A stretch of 16,159 nt of DNA, taken from NCBI GenBank assembly GCA_903928045.1, contig CAIYPH010000014.1:1-16159 (forward strand). The letters are read 5' to 3'. Position 1 is the stretch's first letter. Each line of letters starts with the position of its first letter. Shown here piece by piece: positions 6,614 through 14,186 of this stretch. A model generated the notes under the pieces. It saw nothing but the letters and a program-made list of their open reading frames with translations, did not search any database and was not told where the DNA came from. Source of the stretch: an uncultured Rhodospirillales bacterium. GTDB taxonomy: Bacteria; Pseudomonadota; Alphaproteobacteria; Acetobacterales; Acetobacteraceae. Made by a program: the position numbers and the translations under genes.

Positions 6614-7441
6614 ATGTTTGTAGCACCGGTTTTTGCCTCGATCGCATTCGCATTGTTGCTCGCTGGCAGCCTTGCAATTGCAGTGCTTTGCCTGCGTGTG
6701 CGGCGGCTGTCGCGCGCGGTCAATGGCGCGCGCAATCTCCATAGACAAGTGCTCGACGCCGAGGAAATGCTGATCCGCCGCATGCGGCTCGCCGCCCATG
6801 ACGTTCGGGGCGTTGGGATGACGCTGCATGGCCATGCCGACCACCTCGTCACCGCTGGCCATCCCGACGCCGCGGGTATCGCGACTGGCGCGGCGGACCT
6901 GCTGGACCTCGCCGACGACCTGCAGGACCTGACCATCGACGCGGATTCGCCGCGTGTGCTGCGCGATGAAACCGTGGTCCTCGGCACCGTCGTCGACGAA
7001 GCGATCGGCGCGGTGTGCGCCATGATATTGCCGGGCCGGCGCAACTGGCGGATCCAGCCCGATCTCCGCCCGATCCGCCTGCGGGCGGACCGGAGGGCCC
7101 TACGCCACGCCATCACCCGGGTCTTCGCCGAGGCAGTCCGCGGAACCCGCAATGACGACGGGATCGACGTTGGAGGGGAACCCAATGGCGACTGCTACAC
7201 CCTGTTCATCGCCGATGAAGGCAACGGCGCCGCAACGCCGGAGGCGGTGGCGCGGCGGCAGGACAGCCGCGGCATCAGTCTGCGCCTGGCACTCGCCCGG
7301 GCCCTGGTCGAGGCGCATGATGGGCATTTGACCGTCGAGGCGCATTCCGGCGTGGGCAGCAAGGTCTCTCTGATGTTTCCTGGCGCGCGCGTATTGGGGC
7401 AGGTGCCCGTCAGCCGCCCGTCACACTCATATGGCGGGTGA
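6614..7441 (+). CDS. Membrane-anchored histidine kinase-like protein with degenerate kinase motifs
   Basis: Protein of 275 residues: one N-terminal membrane helix (about 6-28) with almost no periplasmic part, a short coiled stretch, a DHp-like helix with His62 in [12 protein letters not shown], and a C-terminal HATPase_c domain. The G1 box is DEGNG (201-205) and the G2 region [19 protein letters not shown] (219-237) with [16 protein letters not shown] is well kept. The N box is not: where kinases have two Asn (LLxNLLxNAxKFT), this protein has Arg169 and Glu173. It may be a weak kinase, a phosphatase or a phosphotransfer protein. No ribosome binding site precedes the ATG at 6614, and the predicted transcript begins within a base or two, so the mRNA may be leaderless. 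A TTG at 6593 is the alternative start. The 3' end overlaps moaA by 32 bases. Confidence 0.75.
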   Translation: MFVAPVFASIAFALLLAGSLAIAVLCLRVRRLSRAVNGARNLHRQVLDAEEMLIRRMRLAAHDVRGVGMTLHGHADHLVTAGHPDAAGIATGAADLLDLADDLQDLTIDADSPRVLRDETVVLGTVVDEAIGAVCAMILPGRRNWRIQPDLRPIRLRADRRALRHAITRVFAEAVRGTRNDDGIDVGGEPNGDCYTLFIADEGNGAATPEAVARRQDSRGISLRLALARALVEAHDGHLTVEAHSGVGSKVSLMFPGARVLGQVPVSRPSHSYGG

Positions 7442-8396
7442 CGGCCGGCTGCCGGCGCGCACGGTCGATCACGAAATCGTGTCCCTTCGGCTTGCGCGCG
7501 ATGGCCGCGACAATAGCGGCATCCAGTTCATCATCGCTGGCGCCGCCCCGCAGCACGCGGCGAAAATCGGCGCTGTCGTCCTGGCCGAGACACATGTAAA
7601 GCGTGCCGGTGCAGGTCAGCCGCACACGGTTGCAGCTTTCGCAGAAATTATGGGTCATCGGGGTGATGAAGCCGATGCGTTGCCCGGTTTGCGCCACCGT
7701 AAAGTAGCGCGCCGGCCCACCGGTCGTGTAGTCGGTCTCCTCCAACGTCCAGTTCTTGCGCAGCCGCGCGCGCACCACTGAGAGCGGCAGATACTGGTCC
7801 GTGCGATCGCCCTCGATGTCGCCGAGGGGCATGGTCTCGATCAAGCACAGGTCAAACGCATGCTCGCCGCACCAGGCGATCATCGAGTCGAACTCGTGTT
7901 CGTTCACGCCCTTCATGGCCACTGCATTGATTTTAATGGCGAGTCCGGCCGCCTTGGCGGCGAAAATCCCGTCCATGGTCTTCTCGATCCGGCCCCAGCG
8001 CGTCATCGCGGTGAAGCGCTCGGCATCGAGCGTATCGAGGCTGACATTGATCCGCCGCACGCCGGACGCGCGCAGGTCGGTCGCGAATCGCGCGAGCTGG
8101 GTGCCGTTGGTCGTCACGGTCAGCTCCTCAAGCCCACCACCGATTCGCGCCCCGAGGCTGCGGAACAGCGACATCACATCGCGGCGGACCAGCGGCTCGC
8201 CACCGGTGATGCGGATCTTGTTGGTGCCGAGCCGGATGAAGGCCGCGCTGAGCCGATCGAGCTCCTCGAGCGACAGAACCTCCGCCTTGGGCAGGAACGT
8301 CATGTCCTCGGCCATGCAGTACACACATCGAAGATCGCACCGGTCGGTGACCGAGATGCGCAAATATGTGATGGACCTGCCGAATGGATCGATCAT
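7410..8396 (-). CDS. moaA: GTP 3',8-cyclase MoaA (molybdenum cofactor biosynthesis)
   Basis: Radical SAM enzyme that converts GTP to 3',8-cyclo-7,8-dihydro-GTP, the first step of molybdenum cofactor synthesis, acting before MoaC. The 328-residue length is typical. The N-terminal cluster motif is C20-DLR-C24-VY-C27. ITGGEPL (63-69) is the SAM-binding GGE motif. The C-terminal cluster uses Cys252, Cys255 ([12 protein letters not shown]) and Cys269 (LYMCLG). The chain ends in the conserved Gly-Gly tail (SVTGG). The ATG at 8396 begins MIDPFGR, the usual MoaA opening; the ribosome binding site is weak (AGAG region). DUF3553 lies 72 bases upstream on the same strand and may share its transcript. 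No other moa or moe gene is in the window. The 3' end overlaps the convergent kinase-like gene. Confidence 0.97.
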   Translation of the reverse strand: MIDPFGRSITYLRISVTDRCDLRCVYCMAEDMTFLPKAEVLSLEELDRLSAAFIRLGTNKIRITGGEPLVRRDVMSLFRSLGARIGGGLEELTVTTNGTQLARFATDLRASGVRRINVSLDTLDAERFTAMTRWGRIEKTMDGIFAAKAAGLAIKINAVAMKGVNEHEFDSMIAWCGEHAFDLCLIETMPLGDIEGDRTDQYLPLSVVRARLRKNWTLEETDYTTGGPARYFTVAQTGQRIGFITPMTHNFCESCNRVRLTCTGTLYMCLGQDDSADFRRVLRGGASDDELDAAIVAAIARKPKGHDFVIDRARRQPAVTRHMSVTGG

Positions 8397-8468
8397 GGTG
8401 AAGATACTACTCTGAGCTATATGGTTCGCAATGTTGTCTCAACCCGGCAAGAGCGCAAGGCAGCCGGC

Positions 8469-8675
8469 TCAATCGGCATCGATGATTTCCAGAGTCACCA
8501 CGGAGGCGTTCACGAGCACCTTTCCCGCGCCCGCGAAATTCACCGTAACCCGTTGGCCCACGACCGACTGAACCTGCCCGTCACCCCAATCGGGCTGATC
8601 GGGGTGGCGCACCCATTGACCAGGTTCGAGCCAGGTGGCGCGGACCACACGAGGCGGCACACCTTCCCCGCTCAC
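8469..8675 (-). CDS. DUF3553 family small protein
   Basis: Small soluble protein of up to 68 residues matching the DUF3553 family known from alphaproteobacteria. The core LEPGQWVRHPDQPDWGDGQV followed by QSVVGQRVTVNF and VLVNASVVTLEII is the recognisable signature and resembles a small beta-barrel like those of the CarD/SH3-type folds (fold inference only). The function of the family is not established. The start is uncertain: the longest frame begins at a GTG at 8675, which lies against a dyad and lacks a clear ribosome binding site; in-frame GTG codons at 8660 and 8648 would leave the conserved core intact. It is the likely first gene of a transcript leading into moaA and diverges from chpT. 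Confidence 0.85.
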   Translation of the reverse strand: MSGEGVPPRVVRATWLEPGQWVRHPDQPDWGDGQVQSVVGQRVTVNFAGAGKVLVNASVVTLEIIDAD

Positions 8676-8691
8676 CGCGGGTTTTCCGCGG
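8675..8691. repeat. Paired CCGCGG palindromes over the DUF3553 start
   Basis: CCGCGG, five bases GTTTT, then CCGCGG. Each half is itself a palindrome and the whole is a 6-bp inverted repeat; the half-site centres are 11 bp apart, about one helical turn. It touches the annotated GTG of DUF3553. It could be an operator in the moaA/chpT divergent region or an RNA hairpin at the start codon. Confidence 0.35.
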
Positions 8692-8704
8692 CAAATCGGG
8701 TTTC

Positions 8705-8744
8705 TCGACAGCGAGCGGCAATACTGCGTAAATTCTCCGTTAAC
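8705..8744 (+). promoter_or_regulatory. Candidate chpT promoter overlapped by a CtrA-box-like site
   Basis: TCGACA at 8705-8710 and TAAATT at 8729-8734 are an 18-base-spaced sigma70-like pair. TAAATTCTCCGTTAAC (8729-8744) fits TTAA-N7-TTAA(C) with one mismatch and would cover the -10 and the start of transcription. Read on the other strand it begins GTTAACGG, the same eight bases as at 6573-6580 upstream of the kinase-like gene. If CtrA binds here, a position over -10/+1 would favour repression (autoregulation), but an alternative promoter cannot be excluded. Confidence 0.4.
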
Positions 8745-8800
8745 ATCTAGATCGTCCTATTGGTTCGGCCCCGAGGCCGAAAGAGCAAAGGATAGAACGC

Positions 8801-9445
8801 TTGAACGACGGACTGCGTTTGGCTGAACTGCTCGCAATGCGTCTCTGCCACGACCTCAGCGGTCCGCTGGGCACGCTGATGGGTTCGATCGAAATGGTCA
8901 ACGAGGACCCCGAGGCAGCAGAGGAGGCGTTGGCCCTGGCAACCGAGGTCTCGGCTGGGTTGGCCCGGCGCCTGCGCTTCCTGCGCGCCGCCTGGGGCGG
9001 GCCCACCGCGGCGCTTGGCTTCGAAGATCTCCGGGCGCTGGCCGAAGGGTTGCCACAGGGCCGCCGGGTGACGGTCTCGTTCGAGCATCTCGCATCGAAC
9101 ATTGAATTCCCGCCCGCCGCCGCCCGCCTCGTGCTCAATGTTCTCCTCCTCGCCGCGGAAAGCCTGCCGGGTGGCGGCACGGTGACGGTCGCCGGCGAAC
9201 CGGCGCGTGGCGTTATCGTCAGCATCGCCGGTCCGCGGGCCGCCTGGCCGGCCGGTCTCGCCGCCTATATGTCCAACGAGGCACATGCCTGGGCCGCGCT
9301 CGCCGATGAGGGCAGCGAGGCCTCGCGGACATTGCAGGCGCCATTGACCACGCTGCTCGCCCGCCGCTCCGGAATGCGCCTGGGGTTCCTGATGTCCGCG
9401 CAGCAGGAGGCAGCGCCGCCGCTGGTACTTTCGCCCGCGGGCTGA
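8801..9445 (+). CDS. chpT: ChpT-type histidine phosphotransferase
   Basis: Cytoplasmic phosphotransfer protein of 214 residues. In Caulobacter, ChpT takes phosphate from CckA and passes it to CtrA and CpdR. The phospho-accepting histidine is His17 in RLCHDLSGPLGTL (14-26), followed by the second helix of the four-helix dimer and a C-terminal domain shaped like HATPase_c but without nucleotide-binding boxes, as is normal for ChpT. The start is a TTG at 8801 preceded by AAAGGA seven to eight bases upstream, and the first residues MNDGLRLAELLAMRLCHD fit the family exactly. It heads the che cluster, with 108 bases before cheA, in which I saw no convincing promoter. This linkage suggests that the CheA pathway and the CtrA phosphorelay communicate. 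Confidence 0.9.
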   Translation: MNDGLRLAELLAMRLCHDLSGPLGTLMGSIEMVNEDPEAAEEALALATEVSAGLARRLRFLRAAWGGPTAALGFEDLRALAEGLPQGRRVTVSFEHLASNIEFPPAAARLVLNVLLLAAESLPGGGTVTVAGEPARGVIVSIAGPRAAWPAGLAAYMSNEAHAWAALADEGSEASRTLQAPLTTLLARRSGMRLGFLMSAQQEAAPPLVLSPAG

Positions 9446-9553
9446 TCAGACCCTTCCGCGCGGTGTTTTCCTCGCTCCGCCTTTACCTTTTGTTCGTCCC
9501 TGCGTCTCAGACTGCGCCGATACCCGGACCCATCTCCTCCGGGACGGAGCGCC

Positions 9554-12202
9554 ATGATGGACGATTTGCTCGCCGAATTCCTGACTGAAACCAACGAAAA
9601 TCTCGCGGAACTCGACGTCGCCCTCGTGCGGCTTGAGCGCAACCCGAACGATGGCGACACGTTGTCGCTGATTTTCCGGCTGGTCCACACGATCAAGGGT
9701 ACCTGCGGATTCCTGGGCCTGCCGCGCCTGGAGAAGGTCGCCCACGCCGCCGAGAACGTCCTTGGCCGCGTTCGCGACGGGGTGCTGGGCGTCACGCCAG
9801 ACCTCGTCAGTACCGTGCTCGCGGCGATCGACCAGATCAAGTTCATCGTCGCCGGACTGGCCGCCAGCGGCGCTGAGCCGGCCGGCGATGATGGTGGGCT
9901 GATCGCGCGCCTGGATGCCGTGAGCAATGGCCGAATGGCCGGCGCGCCGGTGGAGGCGGCGCCCGTCGCGCCACCGTCAGCGCTCGCGATGGCTGAACCG
10001 CCACCGCCAGAACCGGTTGCGGCGGTGGAGCCTCCCGCCCCGCCCGCCGCCGTCGCGCCGGCGGAGCCCGCCCGCGTGACCGCCGATCCGGTGCCTGAGG
10101 CGCCCCAGTCGACTCAGACGATCCGCCTTGGAGTCGACGTGCTCGAGGAGTTGATGACCTTGGTCAGCGAGCTGGTGCTGACCCGCAACCAGCTTCTCCA
10201 GCTCGCCCGCACCCAGGAGAACGCGGCGTTCTCCGTGCCGCTGCAGCGCCTGTCGCACATCACCACCGATCTGCAGGAGGGCGTGATGAAGACCCGCATG
10301 CAGCCGATCGGCAACGCATGGAGCAAGCTGCCGCGGCTGGTGCGTGACCTCACGATGGATCTCGACAAGCGCATAGAGCTGGTGATGCGCGGAGCCGATA
10401 CCGAGCTTGACCGGCAAGTCCTCGAGCTCATCAAGGACCCGCTGACCCATATGGTGCGCAACTCGGCCGACCATGGGCTGGAGACCCCCGCCGAGCGACG
10501 CGCGGCGGGCAAGCCCGAGACCGGGCACATCACTCTCAACGCGTTCCACGAGGGGGGCCATATCGTCATCGAGGTCGGTGATGACGGGCGCGGGCTGGCA
10601 GCGGACAAGATCAAATCGAAAATCCTTTCCAAGGGCCTCGCCACTGAGGCCGAGCTGGCCGGCATGACCGACAACCAGATCCAGCGCTTCATCTTCCGCG
10701 CCGGTTTCTCGACCGCGGCCACCATCACTGCGGTCTCCGGCCGCGGCGTTGGGATGGACGTGGTGAAGACCAACGTCGAGCGCATCGGCGGCACCATCGA
10801 GCTGGTGAGCATGGTCGGGCAGGGCACAACCTTCACCATCAAGATCCCCCTGACTTTGGCGATCGTCTCGGCGCTGATCGTCGAGGCCGGAGGCGAGCGC
10901 TTCGCCATTCCGCAGCTCAGCGTGGTCGAGCTGGTCCGCGCCGGCACCGAAAACGCCGCCGGCGCACAGGACGGCGAGCCGGTGCTGCAGATGATCAACA
11001 ACACGCCGGTGCTACGGCTGCGTGACCGTCTGCTCCCACTCGTCAACCTCGCGGACCTGTTGCGCCTTGGCACCGCCTCGGCCCATTCGAACGAGGCACG
11101 CCGCCATATCGTGGTCGCGCAGGTCGGCGCCAACCTGCTCGGTATCGTCGTCGATCGGGTGTTCGACACCGAGGAAATCGTAGTCAAGCCGGTCGCGCCG
11201 ATCATGCGTCACGTCACGATGTTCAGCGGCAACACCATCCTTGGCGACGGCTCGGTGATCATGATCCTCGATCCCAACGGCATTGCCCGGGCCACCGGCA
11301 TTGCCGGCTCCTCGGATGGTCGCGGCGGCGCCAACCTTCCCACCACCGCCAAGCTCGGGCAGCGGGATGACCGTGCGGCGATGCTGCTGTTCCGCGCCGG
11401 CGGGGCTGAGCCGAAAGTGGTTCCCCTCGGCTTGGTCGCCCGGCTGGAGGAAATTGCGGCCGGACAAATCGAGGCCGGTGCCGACCAAGCGGTGACTCAG
11501 TATCGCGGCCGCCTGATGCCGCTGATCCCGATGTCCGGTGAGCTGGACCTGACGCGTCCGAGCCAGACTGTGCTGGTCTTCGCCGACGCCGAGCGCCGAT
11601 TGGGACATGACCGCTGTATGGGCCTGGTGGTCGACGAGATCATCGACGTGGTTGAGGACAGCCTACTGATCCAACTCGGCACGAACCGCCCGGGAATCCT
11701 TGGCAAGGCGGTGGTCGCAGGCAAAGCCACTGACGTGATCGACACCGGCTACTGGCTCACCCGCGCCTTCGCCGACTGGTTCGATGGCGGCGGCGATGCC
11801 GGCCAAGGCAATGGAACGCGGCTGTTGATTGTCGAGGACAGCGCGTTCTTTCGCCAGATGCTGGAGCCGAGCCTGATCGCCGCCGGGTTCGACGTCACTT
11901 CCGTTGCCAGCGCGGCCGAGGCGCTCGTGCTCGCCGAGGCCGGCGCCCAGTTCGCCGCGATCGTGTCAGACATCGAAATGCCGGACATGGACGGCATCGC
12001 ATTCGTCAGCCGCCTGCGCGCCGGCGGGCCGTGGAAGGACCTTCCGGTCATCGCATTGACCGGCATGACCAGCCCGGCCCGGATCGACGCCGGCCGCGCG
12101 GCTGGGTTCACCGACTATGTGCGCAAGTTCGAACGCGAGGCGCTGCTCACCAGTCTGCGGCAGTGCCTGACCATCTCCGCCGAACCCCGCCTCCACGCCT
12201 GA
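9554..12202 (+). CDS. cheA: Hybrid chemotaxis-type histidine kinase CheA with tandem CheW-like domains and a receiver
   Basis: CheA-class kinase of 882 residues. Domains in order: HPt (1-105) with phosphorylated His45 in LVHTIKGTCGFLG; an Ala/Pro-rich linker (about 106-188) in place of the P2 regulator-binding domain; dimerisation helices (about 189-250); HATPase (about 251-433) with N box THMVRNSADHGLE (Asn303, Asp307, His308), G1 DDGRG (343-347) and G2 GRGVGMDVV (396-404); CheW-like domain 1 (about 434-580); CheW-like domain 2 (about 605-745); and a receiver (about 755-875) with Glu761-Asp762, acceptor Asp806 in SDIEMPDMDG, Thr836 and Lys858. Two ATGs begin the frame; GGAG lies just upstream. 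The attached receiver suggests internal phosphate sink or relay behaviour. cheW follows after 13 bases. A receptor is not encoded here. Confidence 0.96.
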   Translation: MMDDLLAEFLTETNENLAELDVALVRLERNPNDGDTLSLIFRLVHTIKGTCGFLGLPRLEKVAHAAENVLGRVRDGVLGVTPDLVSTVLAAIDQIKFIVAGLAASGAEPAGDDGGLIARLDAVSNGRMAGAPVEAAPVAPPSALAMAEPPPPEPVAAVEPPAPPAAVAPAEPARVTADPVPEAPQSTQTIRLGVDVLEELMTLVSELVLTRNQLLQLARTQENAAFSVPLQRLSHITTDLQEGVMKTRMQPIGNAWSKLPRLVRDLTMDLDKRIELVMRGADTELDRQVLELIKDPLTHMVRNSADHGLETPAERRAAGKPETGHITLNAFHEGGHIVIEVGDDGRGLAADKIKSKILSKGLATEAELAGMTDNQIQRFIFRAGFSTAATITAVSGRGVGMDVVKTNVERIGGTIELVSMVGQGTTFTIKIPLTLAIVSALIVEAGGERFAIPQLSVVELVRAGTENAAGAQDGEPVLQMINNTPVLRLRDRLLPLVNLADLLRLGTASAHSNEARRHIVVAQVGANLLGIVVDRVFDTEEIVVKPVAPIMRHVTMFSGNTILGDGSVIMILDPNGIARATGIAGSSDGRGGANLPTTAKLGQRDDRAAMLLFRAGGAEPKVVPLGLVARLEEIAAGQIEAGADQAVTQYRGRLMPLIPMSGELDLTRPSQTVLVFADAERRLGHDRCMGLVVDEIIDVVEDSLLIQLGTNRPGILGKAVVAGKATDVIDTGYWLTRAFADWFDGGGDAGQGNGTRLLIVEDSAFFRQMLEPSLIAAGFDVTSVASAAEALVLAEAGAQFAAIVSDIEMPDMDGIAFVSRLRAGGPWKDLPVIALTGMTSPARIDAGRAAGFTDYVRKFEREALLTSLRQCLTISAEPRLHA

Positions 12203-12215
12203 CCGGGAGTCCCAC

Positions 12216-12704
12216 ATGAGTGCTACCGCCATTGACCGTCGCCAAGTCGCCGAGCCGCGCGGGGAGGAGGCCTCGGCGCGCACCCTCGTCACGCTCACCA
12301 TCGCCGATCAGCTTTGCGGCGTGCCGGTGTTGAGCGTGCGGGACATCCTCGGCGAGCAACCGATCACCCGCATCCCCCTGGCTCCGCCGGAAATCGCCGG
12401 CAGCCTCAATCTGCGCGGCCGCATCGTCACCGCGATCGACCTGCGGTGCCGCCTGGGCGTGCCGCCCCCCCCGCCGGGAACGCCGCGCATGTCGGTGGTG
12501 ACCGAGCAGGGTGGGGACCTCTACGCCCTACTGGTGGACCAGGTGAGCGAGGTGATGACGCCCCCGGCCAGCAGCTTCGAGCGCAACCCGCCGACGTTGC
12601 CGCCGGCCTGGGCGGAATTCTGCTCCGGCATTTACCGCCTCGACGGGCGGCTGATGGTGGAGCTCGACATCGGGCGGATTCTCGCCCTTTCAAAGGAAGG
12701 ATGA
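12216..12704 (+). CDS. cheW: CheW coupling protein
   Basis: Adaptor of 162 residues that links CheA to receptors in signalling arrays. The signature NLRGRIVTAIDLRCRLG (65-81) is clear, as are PEIAGSLNLRG before it and LLVDQVSEVM in the second half. An N-terminal tail of about 20 residues precedes the CheW fold, and a proline run (residues 83-87) follows the signature. GGGAG lies about seven bases before the ATG at 12216. It sits between cheA and cheY in what looks like one transcript. CheA already carries two CheW-like domains, so this free CheW would provide a third. Confidence 0.96.
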   Translation: MSATAIDRRQVAEPRGEEASARTLVTLTIADQLCGVPVLSVRDILGEQPITRIPLAPPEIAGSLNLRGRIVTAIDLRCRLGVPPPPPGTPRMSVVTEQGGDLYALLVDQVSEVMTPPASSFERNPPTLPPAWAEFCSGIYRLDGRLMVELDIGRILALSKEG

Positions 12705-12711
12705 GCGGAAC

Positions 12712-13089
12712 GTGACAGAACCGTCTCGCGTCTGCCTCGTGGTCGACGATAGCCGTCTGGTGCGCAAGGTGGCGCGCCGGATTCTTGAATCCAAGGGCTT
12801 CGCCGTCGAGGAGGCGGAGGATGGCAAGGTGGCGCTGGAATCCTGCCAGCGCCGGTTGCCCGGCTGCGTGCTGCTCGACTGGAACATGCCGGTGATGAAC
12901 GGCATTGAGTTTCTGAAGGCACTGCGCAGCCAGTTCGGGCCTGACGAACCGCCGGTGCTGTTCTGCACCACGGAGAATGACATCTCCTTCATCGAGCAGG
13001 CCATCGAGCACGGCGCGCAGGAATTCATCATGAAGCCCTTCGATGAGGAAATCCTGGTCGGCAAGTTCTCGCAGGTTGGCCTGCTGTGA
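12712..13089 (+). CDS. cheY: CheY-type single-domain response regulator
   Basis: Stand-alone receiver of 125 residues without an output domain. The acidic pair is Asp12-Asp13 in LVVDDSRLVRK, the phospho-acceptor is Asp56 in LLDWNMPVMNG, the switch Thr is in FCTTEND (Thr86/Thr87) and the conserved lysine is Lys108 in MKPF. The DWNMP and CTTEN motifs resemble the CheY group found in alphaproteobacterial clusters that act with the CtrA pathway rather than at the flagellar motor; this is recollection of the family, not a tree. The start is a GTG at 12712, seven bases after the cheW stop, with AGCGGA just before it. The stop overlaps the GTG of cheB in GTGA. Confidence 0.94.
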   Translation: MTEPSRVCLVVDDSRLVRKVARRILESKGFAVEEAEDGKVALESCQRRLPGCVLLDWNMPVMNGIEFLKALRSQFGPDEPPVLFCTTENDISFIEQAIEHGAQEFIMKPFDEEILVGKFSQVGLL

Positions 13090-14186
13090 CCGCGGCGCCG
13101 GCTCGGTCCGCCATTCCGCCGCCCGCGGCCGGAGAGGGGGCACGGGTGATGATCTGCGACGACTCCGTGGTCATCCGTGGGGCCCTCACCCGCATGCTGG
13201 AGGCTGATCCCGAGATCCGCGTCGTCTCCCGAGTAGCCGACGGCAAGGCGGCGCTCGCGGCGTTGCAGGCAGCGCCAGGCACGATCGACGTGGTGGTGCT
13301 CGACATCGAAATGCCAGTCATGGACGGGCTCGCCGCCCTGCCGCTCTTGCTGCGCGCCGACCCTGGGCTGCGGGTCATCATGGCAAGCACGTTGACGACC
13401 CGCGGCGCCGATATCGCCCTGCGCGCGCTCCGGCTCGGCGCGGCCGACTATGTGCCCAAACCCGCGACCTCCGCCATCGCCGATGACAGCTTTCGCCAGG
13501 AGTTGCTGGCCAAAGTGAAGGGCTTGGCCCGGCAGCGCCGCCGCGGCGCGATTCCGGCCGTACCTCGCGCAGCCGCACCGCTGCGCCGTCCGGTCCTGCG
13601 TCCGGCACCACGGCTGCTGGCGATCGGCAGCTCCACCGGCGGGCCGCAGGCGTTGTTTACGCTGGTGCAGGCGCTCGGACCGCGCCTTCCGGTCCCGGTT
13701 GTGCTGACCCAGCACATGCCGGCGACCTTCACGCCGCTGCTGGCCGAGCATCTCACGCGGATCGGCGCGATGCCGTGTGCGGAGGCAGTCGATGGTGAGA
13801 TTCTCCGCCCCGGCCATATCGTGCTGGCCCCCGGCAACCGCCATCTGCTGATCGAGACCGCGGGTTCCGAGTTGCGAGCCCGCCTCAATGACGGCCCGCA
13901 GGAGAATTTTTGCCGTCCCGCGGTTGATCCCATGCTGCGCAGCGCCACCGCCGCCTGTGGCGGGCGGGTGCTCATGGTGATGCTGACCGGCATGGGCCAT
14001 GACGGGCGGGACGCAACCCGCGCTTTGGTCGCCGCCGGCGGCTGCGCCATCGCCCAGGACGAGGCGACCAGCGTCGTCTGGGGCATGCCTGGTGCCATCG
14101 CCCAGGAATCGCTGTGCGACCACGTCCTTCCGCTCGGCGATCTCGCTCCCTGCATCCTCGACATTCTGAAAGCACGCAAATCATGA
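13086..14186 (+). CDS. cheB: CheB protein-glutamate methylesterase/deamidase
   Basis: Receptor adaptation enzyme of 366 residues that removes methyl groups from, or deamidates, chemoreceptor glutamates/glutamines. The N-terminal receiver (about 19-130) has Asp25-Asp26, acceptor Asp73 in VLDIEMPVMDG and Lys125 in VPKP. A basic, Arg/Pro-rich linker (about 150-175) leads to the esterase domain with the catalytic triad Ser183 (IGSSTGGP), His210 (LTQHMP) and Asp306 (LTGMGHDG). The GTG at 13086 overlaps the cheY stop by four bases and no better start exists. The stop overlaps the cheR ATG in ATGA. Its presence with CheR implies that a methylated receptor is encoded elsewhere in the genome. Confidence 0.96.
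   Translation: MTAAPARSAIPPPAAGEGARVMICDDSVVIRGALTRMLEADPEIRVVSRVADGKAALAALQAAPGTIDVVVLDIEMPVMDGLAALPLLLRADPGLRVIMASTLTTRGADIALRALRLGAADYVPKPATSAIADDSFRQELLAKVKGLARQRRRGAIPAVPRAAAPLRRPVLRPAPRLLAIGSSTGGPQALFTLVQALGPRLPVPVVLTQHMPATFTPLLAEHLTRIGAMPCAEAVDGEILRPGHIVLAPGNRHLLIETAGSELRARLNDGPQENFCRPAVDPMLRSATAACGGRVLMVMLTGMGHDGRDATRALVAAGGCAIAQDEATSVVWGMPGAIAQESLCDHVLPLGDLAPCILDILKARKS

Noticed and set aside
8397..8468. Possible molybdenum cofactor riboswitch before moaA
   Set aside because: The gap is only 72 bases and I see no suitable set of paired arms; the upstream DUF3553 gene leaves no more room.
7860..8750. Plus-strand frame of 296 codons opposite moaA and DUF3553
   Set aside because: Antisense shadow; MoaA's cysteine motifs on the minus strand settle the coding strand.
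9537..9549. Mini-hairpin CTCC-GGGAC-GGAG covering the cheA ribosome binding site
   Set aside because: Only four base pairs with a five-base loop; any GGAG in GC-rich sequence can pair this way by chance.
12690..14123. Minus-strand frame of 477 codons opposite cheY and cheB
   Set aside because: The plus strand holds unmistakable receiver and methylesterase motifs; the antisense translation matches nothing.
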